Shown here: positions 14,040 to 25,855 of the stretch, one piece after another | Position numbering within the stretch: position 1 is the stretch's first letter | How the letters are laid out: each line of letters starts with the position of its first letter | From: Fasciolopsis buskii | Taxonomy: Eukaryota; Platyhelminthes; Trematoda; Plagiorchiida; Fasciolidae | Assembly (NCBI GenBank): GCA_008360955.1 | Contig: LUCM01009962.1 | Span: 85,094-149,093 of the forward strand | Direction: 5' to 3' | Length of the DNA stretch: 64,000 nucleotides | The notes under the pieces: model-generated | The model's input: only the letters and a program-made list of their open reading frames with translations | What the model was told of the DNA's origin: nothing | Database searches by the model: none | Position numbers and translations under genes: made by a program

Positions 14040-17000
14040 TAAAGAAGTGTAAAAAAGAAGAATGGTTTTGAATTCGAGAACGCTGCTGACTGCAGCACTG
14101 AACCATAACACCCACCATCTCCAATCACTGATTCAAGGGAACCTGTGGATCCCAACTCTACGCGAGTCAGTTAATGCCTTCAAACCGTTCATCCATATCA
14201 TCGATTGGCCACTCAGAACCATCTTCCAACCATTACCTGCCTTGAAGAACGGCGTACAATGGGCCAGGCGGTCACCCTGTGAGCATGCGTAAAACATATC
14301 CCAACAGCCTCAGCTCGTTCTGATTCACTCCTCAGTAACTTACGTCTTACTTCTGAATTCCCCAACAGTATTTTACCATTATTACAAAGCCAACGATGTG
14401 CAACTCCCGAAAGTCTTCGCATATCTTCTGCGGTCAGCAGCCATATTTCAGAGCCGTAGAGGAATGCCAACCTTCCTACTGCCGTGTATATTCGACCTTT
14501 GTTCGATAACCGGATGTCACGCCGACATCCGAGATGGCTCAAATTAGCGAATACCGCTTGGGCCTACTGCATGCGTGAAGACATTTCATCAGCTCTACGA
14601 CTGTTTGACGAGATGCAACTATCCAAGTAACTGTACCTATCCACCCAATTTAGTTGCTCCTTTTCAAGAACAAGGTTCGGCTTAGGGTTAATCCAGTCCT
14701 GCAAGCAACATTTACACCTTGAAGGTGCAAAAGGCATTCCGAACACGTCTGCACTGCAGTTTAGACAACCGAAAAATCGTTCAAGTTACTTGAATCTTTA
14801 TTCAGTAGTTCACCTTCGTCCGGATTTCGCAGTAAGACAGGTCCCTGTTTGAGCAACTATCAATGTCACTGTTCTTGAGTGATTACAGATTTGTCTCCTT
14901 AGCCAACTCGATGACAAATTGGAAAAGGCGAACGGCGTGAAACTTGACAGACACCACTTCTCATATTGAACTTGGGCGAAGCATCGGAGCAGGCATGAGT
15001 TGGCTTCGGCCATTCAGATATAGAGACTGTACAAATGAAATAAATTTCTTTGATGCATCCTTCAGTTCGAGGCAGCCCCATAGAAAAACACGATCGACTG
15101 GGTCGAGCGCCGCTATCAAATCCAGAAGGACACGAGTCGTGAGTCTACGTTATGTGAGTCTGCGTTGTAATATCTGCAGGAAAGTCGGAATTTGGTCAAT
15201 AAAACCCCGACCGAGACGGGAACTGGTTTGATTCTCACGCATATGTATTTAGCGATTACTAAACAGTCGACAGTACAGTGCTTACCAAACCAATTCCCCT
15301 GTGGTTTTCACATAATTATTTTTTACTATTGCCATAAGTAGATCCAATAACCGATTTTCACCAGTCCTTAGGAATCTTTTCTCCTCCCCAGGCTGATCCC
15401 AGGAGTTTTCTAACTCTGATTTTAACACTTCGCCACCAACCTCGAGGAAGGACGGTAACAGTTCAACTGGGCCAGGTGCCTTATGCTCTCTCACCTCCAT
15501 TGTCAATGGAAGACTGTTATTTGTATGCATGGGTTCACGTGCAAGCATAAATGAATGGTTCCCCTTGGCCGTAGGCCAGCTAAACTGCCAGCCGACGATC
15601 ATAAGGGCGGATCACTGTGCCGTCGGATTCCTTAATCACCTAGCTTACGCTCTACTTTCATGAGGCAGTATTTCTAACTACTCGATAAAGGTTGCTACTA
15701 TTGCCAATGGCTACAGCCATTTCCATAGATTCTCCTATACATTAATGAAGACGGTCGTTTTTGTCACTGTTGGTAAGCTGACTTTTCATGGATCTATGCG
15801 CCTCATTTTATATTGCATCCGGGGGATGGATCTGCGGTCATTTAAAATAGCAGCCGAAGTCAGTGATATCCTTTGTTTCTGAGGTTTATGTGGCAAAGAG
15901 TCCTGGGTGGCAGTTGCCTTTATGTGCAGGGCTTCATTGATCTGCTTTTAGTGTTCACTCGGTTTCTGGGAATTTTGTTGGGATGAGACCTGCATTGAGT
16001 CCCGATTGGAATTGTAGTCTGGGATTATTTTCTAGAATCAGCTGTAGCGGATAAGTGGCTTTTGTGCTTGTGCGACCACGGACTAGGCGCAAACAAGGGC
16101 GAGCACCGACCCTAGGATACGAATTTAGGCTAGAATGATCGACAATCCTGGACTGATTCAGTTCACCGATTACTAATGACAGTGTGATCGGTCTGAGTCC
16201 GGTGCTGTGAAGGCAAAGGAGGGGTGTACTTGGTGAACTGCTGTCGCTAGTTGCGACAAAAATAAGTGTTCTTCAGAAACAGTTTGTTGTCAGAACGAAC
16301 TTGAATGAGGCGGTCCCCGTTGTTGGTCCGATCGGCTGGGACAGAAAATCGACCTCCGATATGTCGTTTCCTCGCCGTTAAGTACCCAAATAAGGGTTAA
16401 AAACACTAGCAACAAGAACAATATCCGGTGGATGCAAACTACTGAGCAACCACGATAACTCCCGGTAGAATTCGTCTTTCGCCCTGGGGAAACCGCAATC
16501 AGTGGGTGTATGCACATACACGATTAACAAACGACGACGCGTCAATGAACTCCTGTTGACACACACAGTACAGTTCGATCAAACCTAACAACGTTTGAGT
16601 TAGATCCACTCTAGCAGTGTATACTGCTCCCACATTCTCAAAGCTATCCCAACTTCAGCTTGACCACGATCATTTGAAGCCGGATCATCGGACAAACGAA
16701 CGGTAAGGCGAGAGAATAAGATTGCATCTGGTCTGCGGGTAGTGGTAACGGAAGTGGAATCCTGTTTACTCGCTTCAGGGACACATCATAAATCTACCTT
16801 AACATTTTAGCCAGAGCAGCGTGTTGCCCTATCAAGATGAGTATGCGGACGTTGATGAAACCCAAGGGAAGTAAGCATTTAAATTTAAGTAATGAATCCA
16901 GAATGCTTCTTCCCCTTTCATTAATATTGCCATCAGATTAACTCGCTGGGCTGTAATACTTCGTGGCTTTGTTCGTGGTCCCTATATTAGAAACGATGGT

Positions 17001-17219
17001 GGAGATATTCGGGCAGACGGCACTTTGCGCTTTCTCACACCGCAGAAAGAGGGTTTTCCTGTAGGAACCCTGATCGGAGCTTTTGACTCAAAAGCTTCAC
17101 CCACAAGGCAGTGGGGCGTTAACCCAGCACGGCAACTCTCAGTAGGCCCATGCTTGTCCTTTCTCACCTTGCTGGAAGTAATGGGTAGTGCGGTCATGAT
17201 TAGCGCGCACGACGACTGA
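14040..17219 (-). mobile_element. RTE-clade LINE, nearly full length, inactivated
   Basis: Non-LTR retrotransposon relic of about 3.2 kb, close to the usual RTE length, read on the minus strand. From its 5' end: a leader with VGEAFESKAPIRVPTGKPS (about 17130-17070); the apurinic-like endonuclease start NVRILILIGQHAALAKML (about 16860); NDRGQAEVGIALR (about 16670); VYVHTPTDC and DEFYREL (16500-16450; family YAPTD). A linker follows with RRSIPP, EMAVAIGNSSNLYR and VIKESDGTVI (about 15830-15620). Reverse-transcriptase blocks are KAPGP..LLP (15480), LLDLIAALDPVDR (about 15120; family FLDLKAAFDSVDR), RSGVCQ (family SGVRQG, about 14955) and a decayed PFLFNFVID. Then FAPSRCK..LQDW and YSYLDSCIS (14746-14620), and the C-terminal KGRIYTAVGRLAFLYGSEIW (about 14480). 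The tail to about 14040 keeps QQRSR (family QWRS). Many stops and frameshifts break it. It lies in the sense orientation within the largest TMEM132 intron. Confidence 0.9.
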
Positions 17220-20200
17220 TGCAGTACGAAATATACCGTGTTTATGCTATTCTTTGAGGTGTTTTGGACGATTATTGCTGGGGAGTGCAGCCGCTAAACA
17301 GAAGAACGATCAGGGGTCCGAAACAAAGTCTTTCATTCTAACGACAACCCGGCCGCAAGGCAGTGGCGAATGACTAAGTGGAAGCTTATCTACTTGGGTT
17401 CCACTCAATTTCCCGATTGAGCTGTCAGCTCAAATGAACCCCAAACCTGGAGAACTTTAACTCATGGTATACACTCACCTCCCCTGCGTAGCTCAGGGAT
17501 TGTCTTAAACGGGCGTCCTATCATTTAAATTGACTACCAGATGTTAAAATGATACAGCTGATTGTCGATAACCATTGCCAGACAACGCCTCTGGATACCG
17601 CACAAGTGTTTTCCGAAATTTGAGTTTGTAGTGAAGACCCGAACAGGCGAGCGCTGACGGAGAACCATTTTCTTCGCTTGGAAATTTCAAATGAAATGTA
17701 GGATTTCAAACTTTAACTTCAGGAAAAATACTAATCCAATTTTGTTTCATCCAAATAATATAGATCACCACTCCTACAAGAAAAATTCCTTCCTTTTTAA
17801 GCGAGTCTATACAGGGACCACAAAATGCAATGTAAATATCAAACGATTTTGGAGGCCAACAGATAAACGTACGTTTAAAATGATTATTTGTGATTTGTTA
17901 GATCAGTGCAGTATGAAACAGTGCTCACAAAGTATTGAGAATAAATCATTTGACGGCTGCCGAATGCAAAAAGATAGTCTAAAATCTTTGACGAGTTTTG
18001 ACTGATGCTGTTGAGTTAACTGACCAGATTCCCGAACCGCTTTTGTTTGCCATAGTGGTATAAAATTTTTTTAGGCTGTAATGTGCCTTGTATTCTGCAT
18101 TTCTTAAGGAGGAAGCCAGTTGCTGTCAGCTAAATATTGGAAAATTCGTTGATATTATTAGCAATATTTTTTGTCGTAGGAACAGACTGATCTTTTGAAA
18201 AATTTCAACAAATCCACCTCGCTAATATCAGCATTTGAAGCGGGAATGTGCACTGATAGAAAGACAGGGATTAATCAATTTGGGATATTTTCTGATTCAC
18301 ACTCACATACGATTGAACTAGTCTCTTCAAATCAACAAAAATACATTTAAGTCCAATCCACATATTACTCAGCACCGTAAGGAGCGAACTAGTAACTTGA
18401 CTGTTACTTGTTACAGCAGTGAGTAAGGCAGTTCCAGCTAGTGCGGGTACGGGAAAGAGGGATTTCGGTTGGAATAGTTGTGTTTTATCGGCATGCACCG
18501 GATCGGATAATGCCGCGTTCGTTCAAAGGACCTTTGCATTTGCGCCCTACCAGATTCAACGTATCTACCTGGTGATGGCAAAATTACCACTATCAGCACA
18601 ACCACAACTGCCCAACCAGTTGCCGCCATCTTTGGGGATATATTAGTCCTTATTTGTAGGTGTGTGTACGCGTGCTATATGAAATCTGATCACCGGCAAG
18701 ACTTCTAGTGAACACGTGTGTGCATTTGTGGAAATATGTGTATGCCTGCCTCTGTCCGTGCTCCAGTGTGGAAGGTGGGAAAGTTTCATTTGACATTCAG
18801 TTTCGGTTTGTTTACAATGCCATCGGTTCGGTCAATCAGAAATCGACCTCATTTTCCGTCAGACCCAAGGTCTGAAGTTGCTTTTGTTTATTCACATTCG
18901 GTCAGACGAACCTTGCAGATAACACGTTAACTGTAACCCATTACCGAGCCATATGTTTGAACCAAGAACGCATTGATGAGGATGTTGATACAATCGATGC
19001 AATGAATGCATAAAGCGAGAAAGTTTCGTTAAACGATTGCATTTTTTATGAAACCTAGTGTCCTTGGATCGTCTAGAGAGAAAAAAGGCAGAAATGATTG
19101 TAAGCATTACTTTGATTGCTTACTGCAATACAGAAAAAAGCTAGAAGAAATACGGATTGGTAGATAGTTGCCAGTCAACGTGGCAAAAAGCTTTTGAACT
19201 CTCAAATTCGTCCGAAGTTTTGATTGACGTTGATCATGTGCAGTTATTTTCTTTTCATCTATGCGTGAAGGATACTACTGAAATTGAATGCACTGTTTAT
19301 TCACTAACCGGAAAAACGCCGTTTAACTGAAGTGCCTCAAACATGGTTCTTGAAGGCGAACCACGGAGATGAACACTGATTAGTAAAAAGTAAATGATGA
19401 GGCTAACCAACTGACTAAAACAGGCGAGCGGTTGCACTTCACCGGAACAGTAGCTTGCATGACAATGGTAATTAACTGCCGTTGTTTGCATTCGACCGTA
19501 GTGTGAACGGACATCTGGTACGGTACCACGTACGCGGTAGGGCGAAAAGCTCGTCAGTTCAATTCCGGTCAGCAGGCTACACGTTTAGCTGAGTGGAGTT
19601 TAAATCGACTTTCACTTCGATGTTTCAGTATTCGTCTGTAGATCAACTTAAACCAAACTAAGTGCAATCAAAAATATTTTTACCTCCAGCTATTATGGTA
19701 TAATCCATACCAAAACTGGATTCGCTTAAATTTGTGGATTACTTAAATGAACCTTTTCAAGATCAACCTCAGCACACAGTTTTCCGATATCCTACCTACT
19801 TAGCCAGTTTGTTTCGTTGGAAGCATGCTACGGAACAAGTTCAAAATTCGGAAAACTGCATACATCGTGGTAAAGAAAATCAAAAAATGGAAGGTGATAT
19901 AAGCATCGCATCAACGAGAGACATAGAAGACAAACGAGACATTACAGATTGTACAATTTCCTTTCCTGGTCGGTTATAGTCATATCCGATTCGTGATCTC
20001 CAGTGGTTTAAAAAGCCTACATGAATAGGCATTAAAATCTGGACAAACACAGATACAATGGAAAAAGAAAAGCATGAGAATGGGAGAATTTCAGGTCGTT
20101 TTTCATTCAACAGACCTGTCTGATTTCCGCCTCAGTCACCTCTGGCGCGATGCATGCACGCACACAGGCAGAGACAGTCGCTAATGATTTGGATTGTACT

Positions 20201-22099
20201 CCACTCTCTCCTTTCCCGTTGTTCCCTCCCCCATGGTCACGTGAACGAATCAGCTGAGGCTGCAGACTTTTCATCTGATTCCTTTCAAATGAATTGCAGC
20301 AGTGTTCCATATAAAGCCTAGAATAATCATTCACTGTCTGTGAATCGTTAGCTCAGCCGTCAGAAGAGCAATATGCATATCCTCTTCTATCAGACAGAGA
20401 CATTTCCATGAGGAAATACAAATCAAGTTGAATAATTGCAATGCAGTAAAAGATCAGAGAATAGGACATTTATAGGTTTGGTTCAAAAATCAACTATACG
20501 TTGAGTATATTTCGATACTTCATAAAAGGGAATTGTTCATTCTACTAATGGTGGAAATTCGGTAGGTTTTTCAGTAAATTCTTGTGGCTTCAGCGCATAC
20601 CTGTTGAAAGCCAAATGTCCGACAATTCTGTTAAGGTCAAATTAAAAGCCTGCTATTTGTCCGCTGAAGCTGACGGCTTAGTCAAATCATGCGCACTTCA
20701 GATTGCCTGTTTGATAAGTGGATAGATAAATGTGAAACGCTGGGGTTCATCTCGGTCTACAGACCAAAGCCATATTCTACTGCGTGTCAGATGACCGGCA
20801 TGTGGTCCATTAAAGTTGGCTTATTCAGAGGAATAATCGCATCAGAAATTTCGGTGTACCTGTATTTACGAGGCAACAGTCCTGAGTTAAATAACTTGCT
20901 CACAAATACTTTGTACAGTTAATCTTACATTGCACGTTTTTCCAGTCAACTTCCAGTCAACTAATACTGACGTTAATACAAATCTTTGCATTATTTCCAA
21001 ACGGCTTTGCTCAAGCTAATCTCTTTCTTGTTCATCCATTACCTTTTGGAGCCCCCATCAAGCAGCACAATTGCGCGACCATTTGGAGATTGTGAAGCAA
21101 GTTCTAGTTAGGGGCAGGTTTTGGATTTGACTTGGATACGGCTTCAGTGGATATGGTTTCATGGTTGTCAGGTTTGCCGGGCTAATGCATTTTTATTCTC
21201 CAACGTTAATTTGACATGCCGCGTCAGTTCATAATAGCTTTGAAGCATTTTACGTTGATCTCTGTCTATTTCTTATGCGGATTAACAAGAATGTCCAACA
21301 TGGCGGTATCCTAAGCCTTACGCCGCACTTTTATTTTAATGTTTTATCTTTCAGCTTGTACGTAACCTAATGTAGACTGCAAAGCACTATTTTTTTTTCT
21401 GGAGGGGTCAGTGAACCATTGTCTAGCTCATTTGCCATTCCTGAAAACGCCGCCACTTAGGGTGAATAGACATCTCTCCTAGCCGTGGTAACACACAGTA
21501 GATCTGCTCCAATTAGCCTGAATGAAACTGTCTCTGCCAAAAGACTTACCCGCTTATGGCCCTGCCACATGGACACATTTTGTACCGAGTGAAAAAGTTC
21601 AGTGTACGGTGAGAGTAAAATAGATGGAAGTGTCACAAGAGGTTAACAAATAAGAGATGCCACATATACTTGATACCTCTTTTATTAAATAACAGATCCA
21701 ACCCCTTCATGCTTTATTCTGTGTAATTTAAGTCCAGTTCATCCAGCTGCTAGACATCCTTCGCTTCCATGGGAGCTTTTAGGCATTCTTTTCACAAACA
21801 CCGAGTCATCAGAGATGATTTTAAATCCTTCTAAAAAAATGTGCTTCTGCAGATGATGTTGCGCATTCATATAGTTCACTTAATTTTGGAATGGATAGAG
21901 TTGCTCCCTTGTTAGTATAGCTCCCATAAACCTGATTTTTATTGCACGTATTCGGCTCTGCTTATCTGTATGGCTTTTGCACACCAGTTCCCCATACCCT
22001 TGGCACGAATCGTTTATTTACTGGGCTGATAAGTTTTGATTGACAAAAGCATTGGAGGGCGTGCTCAGTGTCATTCGGTCGATTTATTGGCTTAGAGGT
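17220..22099. other. Intron sequence, nothing firm
   Basis: No transposon protein or RNA gene recognised in nearly 5 kb. Short ORFs at 17691-18005, 18419-18646, 19734-19979 and 20689-20922 on the plus strand show no motifs. A T8 tract occurs near 21390. A minus-strand block at 18555-18629, with a hydrophobic N-terminus and a splice donor, is listed separately. Confidence 0.45.
18555..18629 (-). other. Candidate first coding exon with signal-like start
   Basis: On the minus strand an ATG after CCCCAAAG opens MAATGWAVVVVLIVVILPSP, which looks like a signal peptide or membrane anchor. It reaches a plausible donor (ACCAG then gtagat) in phase 1. The block is only about 25 codons long. Its phase does not fit the neighbouring TMEM132 exons (0 expected), so it would belong to a nested gene. 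A chance ORF is the simpler explanation. Confidence 0.15.
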
Positions 22100-22436
22100 A
22101 GAAAACGTGGCGAATGACCGTCTCTCTGTCAGCCACCATATCTAACTCGATTCACCAGTGTATAGATGAACAGGTAAATGAAGGCAAACAAAAGCCCGAC
22201 TGAGGAAATTGCAATGTACTGGCTTGTCCTGGGATAGGGGCTCCATATCGATGTTCTTTTCTTTTCACTTCCTTTATTAGTGAAATAACAGTATATATCA
22301 TTTCCCAGGAAGGGGGCCGCAGCCAACAAAGTGCTGCCAACCGGGGAAGGTGACTGGTGGTGGGCGGATTCGAACCCGTGACCTTCCCATCCAAACACAG
22401 AGAACTTATCCGCTTCACCAACGCCGTTCAGTGCCC
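22100..22436 (-). mobile_element. tRNA-derived SINE
   Basis: The minus strand starting at 22436 reads like a tRNA with both internal RNA polymerase III promoter elements. Box A is the run TTGGTGAAGCGGATAAG (22405-22421) and box B is a perfect GGGTTCGAATCC (22366-22377). The spacing and box A sequence (compare TGGCCGAGTGGTTAAGG) suggest a Leu or Ser tRNA ancestor. The tRNA-like head runs into an unrelated body (CCACCACCAG and onwards) that continues to about 22100. The exact 3' end and any target-site duplication are not certain. A functional tRNA is excluded because no acceptor stem closes after the T arm. It sits in the sense orientation within the 20 kb TMEM132 intron. Confidence 0.8.
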
Positions 22437-23701
22437 TTATTTCCACAGATAAGAAGACAAAGAATAAGACTTCGTGATTAGGAACGGATAGTAGATAACA
22501 ATGAACTCCTGAGATATAGGTTTGGCAAAGTCGGAAACCGTGTCTACTTCTATTCTATACGTGTCTTTATGTGTGCGGTGCGGATATCTGAGCTTATCTT
22601 GTTTGTTTTTGTTTGCTTCTTCCTCAGACTGGAGAGCAATTTGCTTGGGGTACAAATTTAGAAAGTCAATGTGTCCAAAATTATAAAAATAAATGCGTAT
22701 ACACTAGTGTGTGCGTGCGTTGTCTGCGTCTACGTGTGTCCTTACTACAAGTCTTTATGAGTGTTATGAAGTGCTCGTGAACAGAGGATTGGAGTAAGCA
22801 TGCGGAAATCCATAGGAAAGTTATTGTTTCCTATGCATGTGTGTACATCACTCCGATTACGCGTGAATGCGCGTTGCCGAGACAGCCTTGTATTCTCGTC
22901 GAGTTCTCACCCGTTCATTCTCGTGATATCTCGATGTTTCCTCCTCGAGGGGAGGACGCTTGCGAGCTGTGGTCGAGGACTGCACGGGTCACTTATCCGC
23001 TCCCCTATTCATTCGTTCAGTCACTTACTAACTCATCCATTTAGTAAGTGGTCGATAAGTCTACAAAAATAACTAATTACATGCACATGTGCGTTTGTTT
23101 ATACTTCAGTCCAAATTATCATTCTTGAGTGCGCCCTAATCATATGTTTTGCGGAACACCTTGGAGAAATTTTTAATGGTAAATATTTAGCTGACAGAAC
23201 TGTGTCCCTCGCCCTCTGGAACTGAGCTCGGGGACTGACGTGACTAAACCGGAACAATTCTGAGTGATCAATAACTGGAACCTTCCAAGACCTTAAATGG
23301 GGATGTGTAGTAGATGAAAGTACCAATGAAATTTATACCCCAAGTTGTAAACCAAGCGACTGATCATTGAAAATGGGAACTGTACAACATAGATCTTACT
23401 CAAACAGAGACAGTGATCGTTAAATATTCCCACAATAACAAAATTAGATGTCTACTTATAAATTCCTCCAGGTTTTTTCTGAAAGCGGTCTTCTTGGTAT
23501 GGGTTACAACAAACAAAGGGTGTCTCTATTTTTTACATCTAATGCACAATTAAAATGGAAAATCAACACCTCCTGAGAATATGAAGTAATTCAATCAGTA
23601 TTGAAAGGAAAAGAAAGATAAAAAGATAAAAAGACGGAGATAGATGGATGAACAGAAATATGGAACACGTGGCGAGAGGATAGACAGAGAAGCCAGTGGC
23701 A

Positions 23702-23703
<2 letters not shown>
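22437..23703. other. Intron sequence, nothing recognised
   Basis: No similarity seen. A GT-rich stretch near 22700-22745 (gtgtgtgcgtgcg) is a degenerate simple repeat. Purine-rich GATA/GATG-like sequence begins near 23605 and leads into the TA repeat. Confidence 0.5.

Positions 23704-23760
<57 letters not shown>
23704..23760. repeat. (AT)n microsatellite, 57 bp
   Basis: Uninterrupted AT dinucleotide run of about 28 units. It produces the spurious alternating Ile-Tyr tracts in minus-strand ORFs. Likely polymorphic and able to form cruciforms. Confidence 0.98.
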
Positions 23761-23761
<1 letters not shown>

Positions 23762-23823
23762 TACACAACGACATGAAAACAAGCATAAAAACAATGTAAC
23801 AAAATGTAAGTGGAACTACATGA

Positions 23824-24291
23824 TTAGGACAGATAAGGGGGAAAAATAAAAAAGCACAGCAAAACGACCAATATTTTAGTGCGTTCATCCCATACACTTT
23901 GTGGTTTTTTGGTTGTTTCCGGATCCATTTTAAGAGCGGCAAGCCATACAGCAGTTGCCCCACTGAATTCGGTTCTGAGGCATATGCCTCCGCAGCTCCA
24001 ACCAACAACACTCCTCATCTCTTTGGCCCAAATCACAAAGGCCGGAAATACCAACCGAGTAAAAGCTGAAGCCAACTGCGCCAAGCCATAGCGCGACCGT
24101 TCCATCGCTGCTTCAGTGTATGTAAACAGACTGCTGAGCACGGTATCTGGGACTAAATCGTTCTTTTCGAGTTCAGAATGAAATTTGGGCCCTTTGTGCA
24201 AGCTCGACTGATACTTACTGACAAAGATGGACAGTCGTCTCGTTTTCCTGTGGTTCGCTAGATCAGGGTCTTTGAAGCTGACGGTTCGCAT
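23824..24291 (-). other. 155-codon ORF, N-terminal part unrecognised
   Basis: One of the longest uninterrupted ORFs free of simple repeats. Its C-terminal third (from about 24010 down) overlaps an RTE LINE fragment in a different reading frame and is not real protein there. The N-terminal two thirds, including RRLSIFVSKYQSSLHKG and LSSLFTYTEAAMERSRYGLA, has a coding-like amphipathic composition, but I do not recognise it. A strong donor-like sequence lies inside it (TTTGTCA then gtaagtatc, near 24215), and an acceptor-like cgtcag occurs at about 24280. It could be a short exon, a transposon domain I cannot place, or chance. Confidence 0.3.
23930..24070 (-). mobile_element. RTE LINE C-terminal fragment
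   Basis: Read on the minus strand this gives EECCWLELRRHMPQNRI followed by a short Cys-rich piece. It corresponds to the C-terminal region of RTE LINEs (family LGHVLRMPxxRIPRR). The same DNA stretch recurs at 24736-24830 (minus) and in plus orientation at 29047-29110, where it reads LRRHMPPNRIRWGDCC. It is a short, decayed insertion. Confidence 0.65.
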
Positions 24292-24439
24292 ATGATTGCA
24301 GCTCTGTTATCTAACTGACATCCCCATCTAGTCACCCGTGAGGTTTCTTTGCTTCTTTATGAGAACTTAGCGACTCTGACTTCTGGTATTGCTTTGAGGT
24401 TCATCAAAAGTGAGTAGCCATCACCCTGATAGACAAAAC

Positions 24440-24735
24440 GTGTTTGTGGTGTCAACGGACGGGCCCACAGAGTGCAGCTCAGATGCAACCAAGGCCACTT
24501 TCTATCAACGTTGCACGACCTCTTACGTAATGCAATAGAGTTTGACATCATGATTTTGGCACGAGAGATGAAGGCTCGAGTAAGGTGGGTGTCCTTCAGT
24601 GTTGCACACCTAGAAGGTTCTTTTGGTCTCGATTCTTGTCATTCAGATCATCGACTGTTTATCGCTAGTATGACCTTTGTACATTCCAATTGTCTTTACC
24701 TTACCTAGCGTCCGCCCACTTCGGGTTAGCGGTGG
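24440..24735 (+). mobile_element. RTE LINE endonuclease fragment
   Basis: Plus-strand endonuclease fragment of an RTE LINE. The frame reads LLRNAIEFDIMILAREMKAR (family LLR.A...DIVILAGDMNAQ), then LEGSFGLDSCHSD (family LGGSFGLDSCRSDNG), then HRLFIASMTFVHSN (family HRLFI.STNFRHSN). After a stop it continues RPPTSG and QIDHIA, the family WRPPTSG..WTQIDHIAISYRW. The catalytic GD of AGDMNA is changed to RE, so it cannot be active. It abuts a minus-strand RTE C-terminal piece at about 24736, so two LINE fragments meet in opposite orientation. Confidence 0.85.
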
Positions 24736-25110
24736 AAACAAATCGACCACATCGCTAAACAACAATCGCGCCAATGAATTCTCTTTTGAGCCATATGTTT
24801 CAGCACCTCCAAACAACAACAATCCTCACACGATGTTTCCATCGGACACGAGCAACGCTTCGGAGATATCGGTGGTCAAAAACAGAAAATCGCCGGGGCA
24901 TGCTCAAAGAGGATAGACCAGGTCTCGCAGCCGTAAATTAGAAAAGTACGAACTGTGGTATTGTATACCCATCCCCTGAGGGGAAATCGGATGTAACGGT
25001 GGCTCTACAAGCGTCGCAGATTGGTGAAGTTTTCTCTAGACTTCGCGAATTGCGAGGTGACCTCCTCCCAAACATATCTGCCAGAGGCAGCATGGTAGTG
25101 TAAGGTATCA
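24736..25110 (-). mobile_element. RTE LINE C-terminal fragment
   Basis: Minus-strand fragment covering the RTE C-terminus. It reads VTSQFAKSRENFTNLRRL (family EI..RI.KAR.AFANLRHLW), then RGWVYNTTVRTFLIYGCETW (family KGRVYNAAVRSVLLYGCETW), then RIHWRDCC after several frame changes. It is broken by at least one stop and several shifts. It faces the plus-strand endonuclease fragment at 24440-24735, suggesting either two independent insertions or an inversion within one element. Confidence 0.85.
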
Positions 25111-25559
25111 ATCAGTCTGCTTTTGTAGTCTTTTTTGATCCATTTAGCTATATGACCATTCACCTGTCGGCATGGAGCTAATATGGTTACCCAACTGAAA
25201 TGAACATTTCACGGATATGCGAGATGTGTCCATGAAGAACAAAGAGGACATGGTCAACGTTGAAATCCGGAATCAAGCAACTACGAGGCATGCGAGCAAG
25301 TTTTTAGAAGCATGGTATTCTTCAAATAATTCAATCAATTGGCACATCGAACTGGATCACTTGCACATCCGGATTAGTGGCAAATAACTTGGCTAACTGA
25401 GAGAACCGGAGTTAAAGTCAAACAGGCTAATAATAACGATTCTCAGTCATTCATACAGATCTGTCTACGAAACTGAATCACACGATAGTCACATAATCAA
25501 AGTACAATCAAAGGCACACAACTAAGCGGGTCAAACTTCTTAGGTCAAACAAACAGAAA

Positions 25560-25745
25560 TCAAGTCGAAAACAGATGCACAGTTTCCATGTCAAGGTCTT
25601 CGATTAGGTTAAAGGCCAAAGTCAATGACAATTCTATAAGTAGAAAAGAACTCCAAGAACTGCTTACTTGTACTAGTGATGTCAACTTGACTGGGGATGA
25701 AACGTTTTCTATCTAAACCTCAAACTCAGTTATCAGAGGCCCGTG
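25560..25745 (+). repeat. Dispersed repeat, copy 1 (LINE 3' end)
   Basis: This stretch aligns with 29170-29350 in the same orientation. Shared blocks include gtttccatgt, caaagtcaatg, and ctggggatgaaacgtttgctatctaaa (with one difference). By eye the copies are roughly three-quarters identical. The second copy directly follows an RTE C-terminal fragment, so the repeat is probably the 3' untranslated end of an RTE-type LINE. Confidence 0.7.
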
Positions 25746-25759
25746 AGATAGAGAGAAAT

Positions 25760-25855
25760 GAGTGGATGGATAAATATTCAGGTGGGTGGATGTGAAGATA
25801 GATGGATAGATAGATGAACAGTTATGTTGGTTGATCGATATATATATATATCTAT
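25760..25855. repeat. GATG/GATA and TA simple repeats
   Basis: Degenerate GATG/GATA tetranucleotide array (ggatggata, gatagatggatagatagatgaa) ending in a short (TA)n run at about 25839-25851. It directly follows the LINE 3' end copy; such elements often end in microsatellites. Confidence 0.85.

Noticed and set aside
22366..22436. Functional tRNA gene
   Set aside because: Boxes A and B are good, but no acceptor stem closes and unrelated SINE body follows.
22129..22446. Two overlapping minus-strand ORFs of 89 and 105 codons
   Set aside because: They lie within the tRNA-derived SINE, a non-coding element.
23591..24011. Minus-strand ORFs with alternating Ile-Tyr
   Set aside because: They pass through the (AT)n microsatellite; the tract is not coding.
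24357..24551. 64-codon minus-strand ORF
   Set aside because: Antisense to the RTE endonuclease fragment region; the plus strand carries the family motifs.
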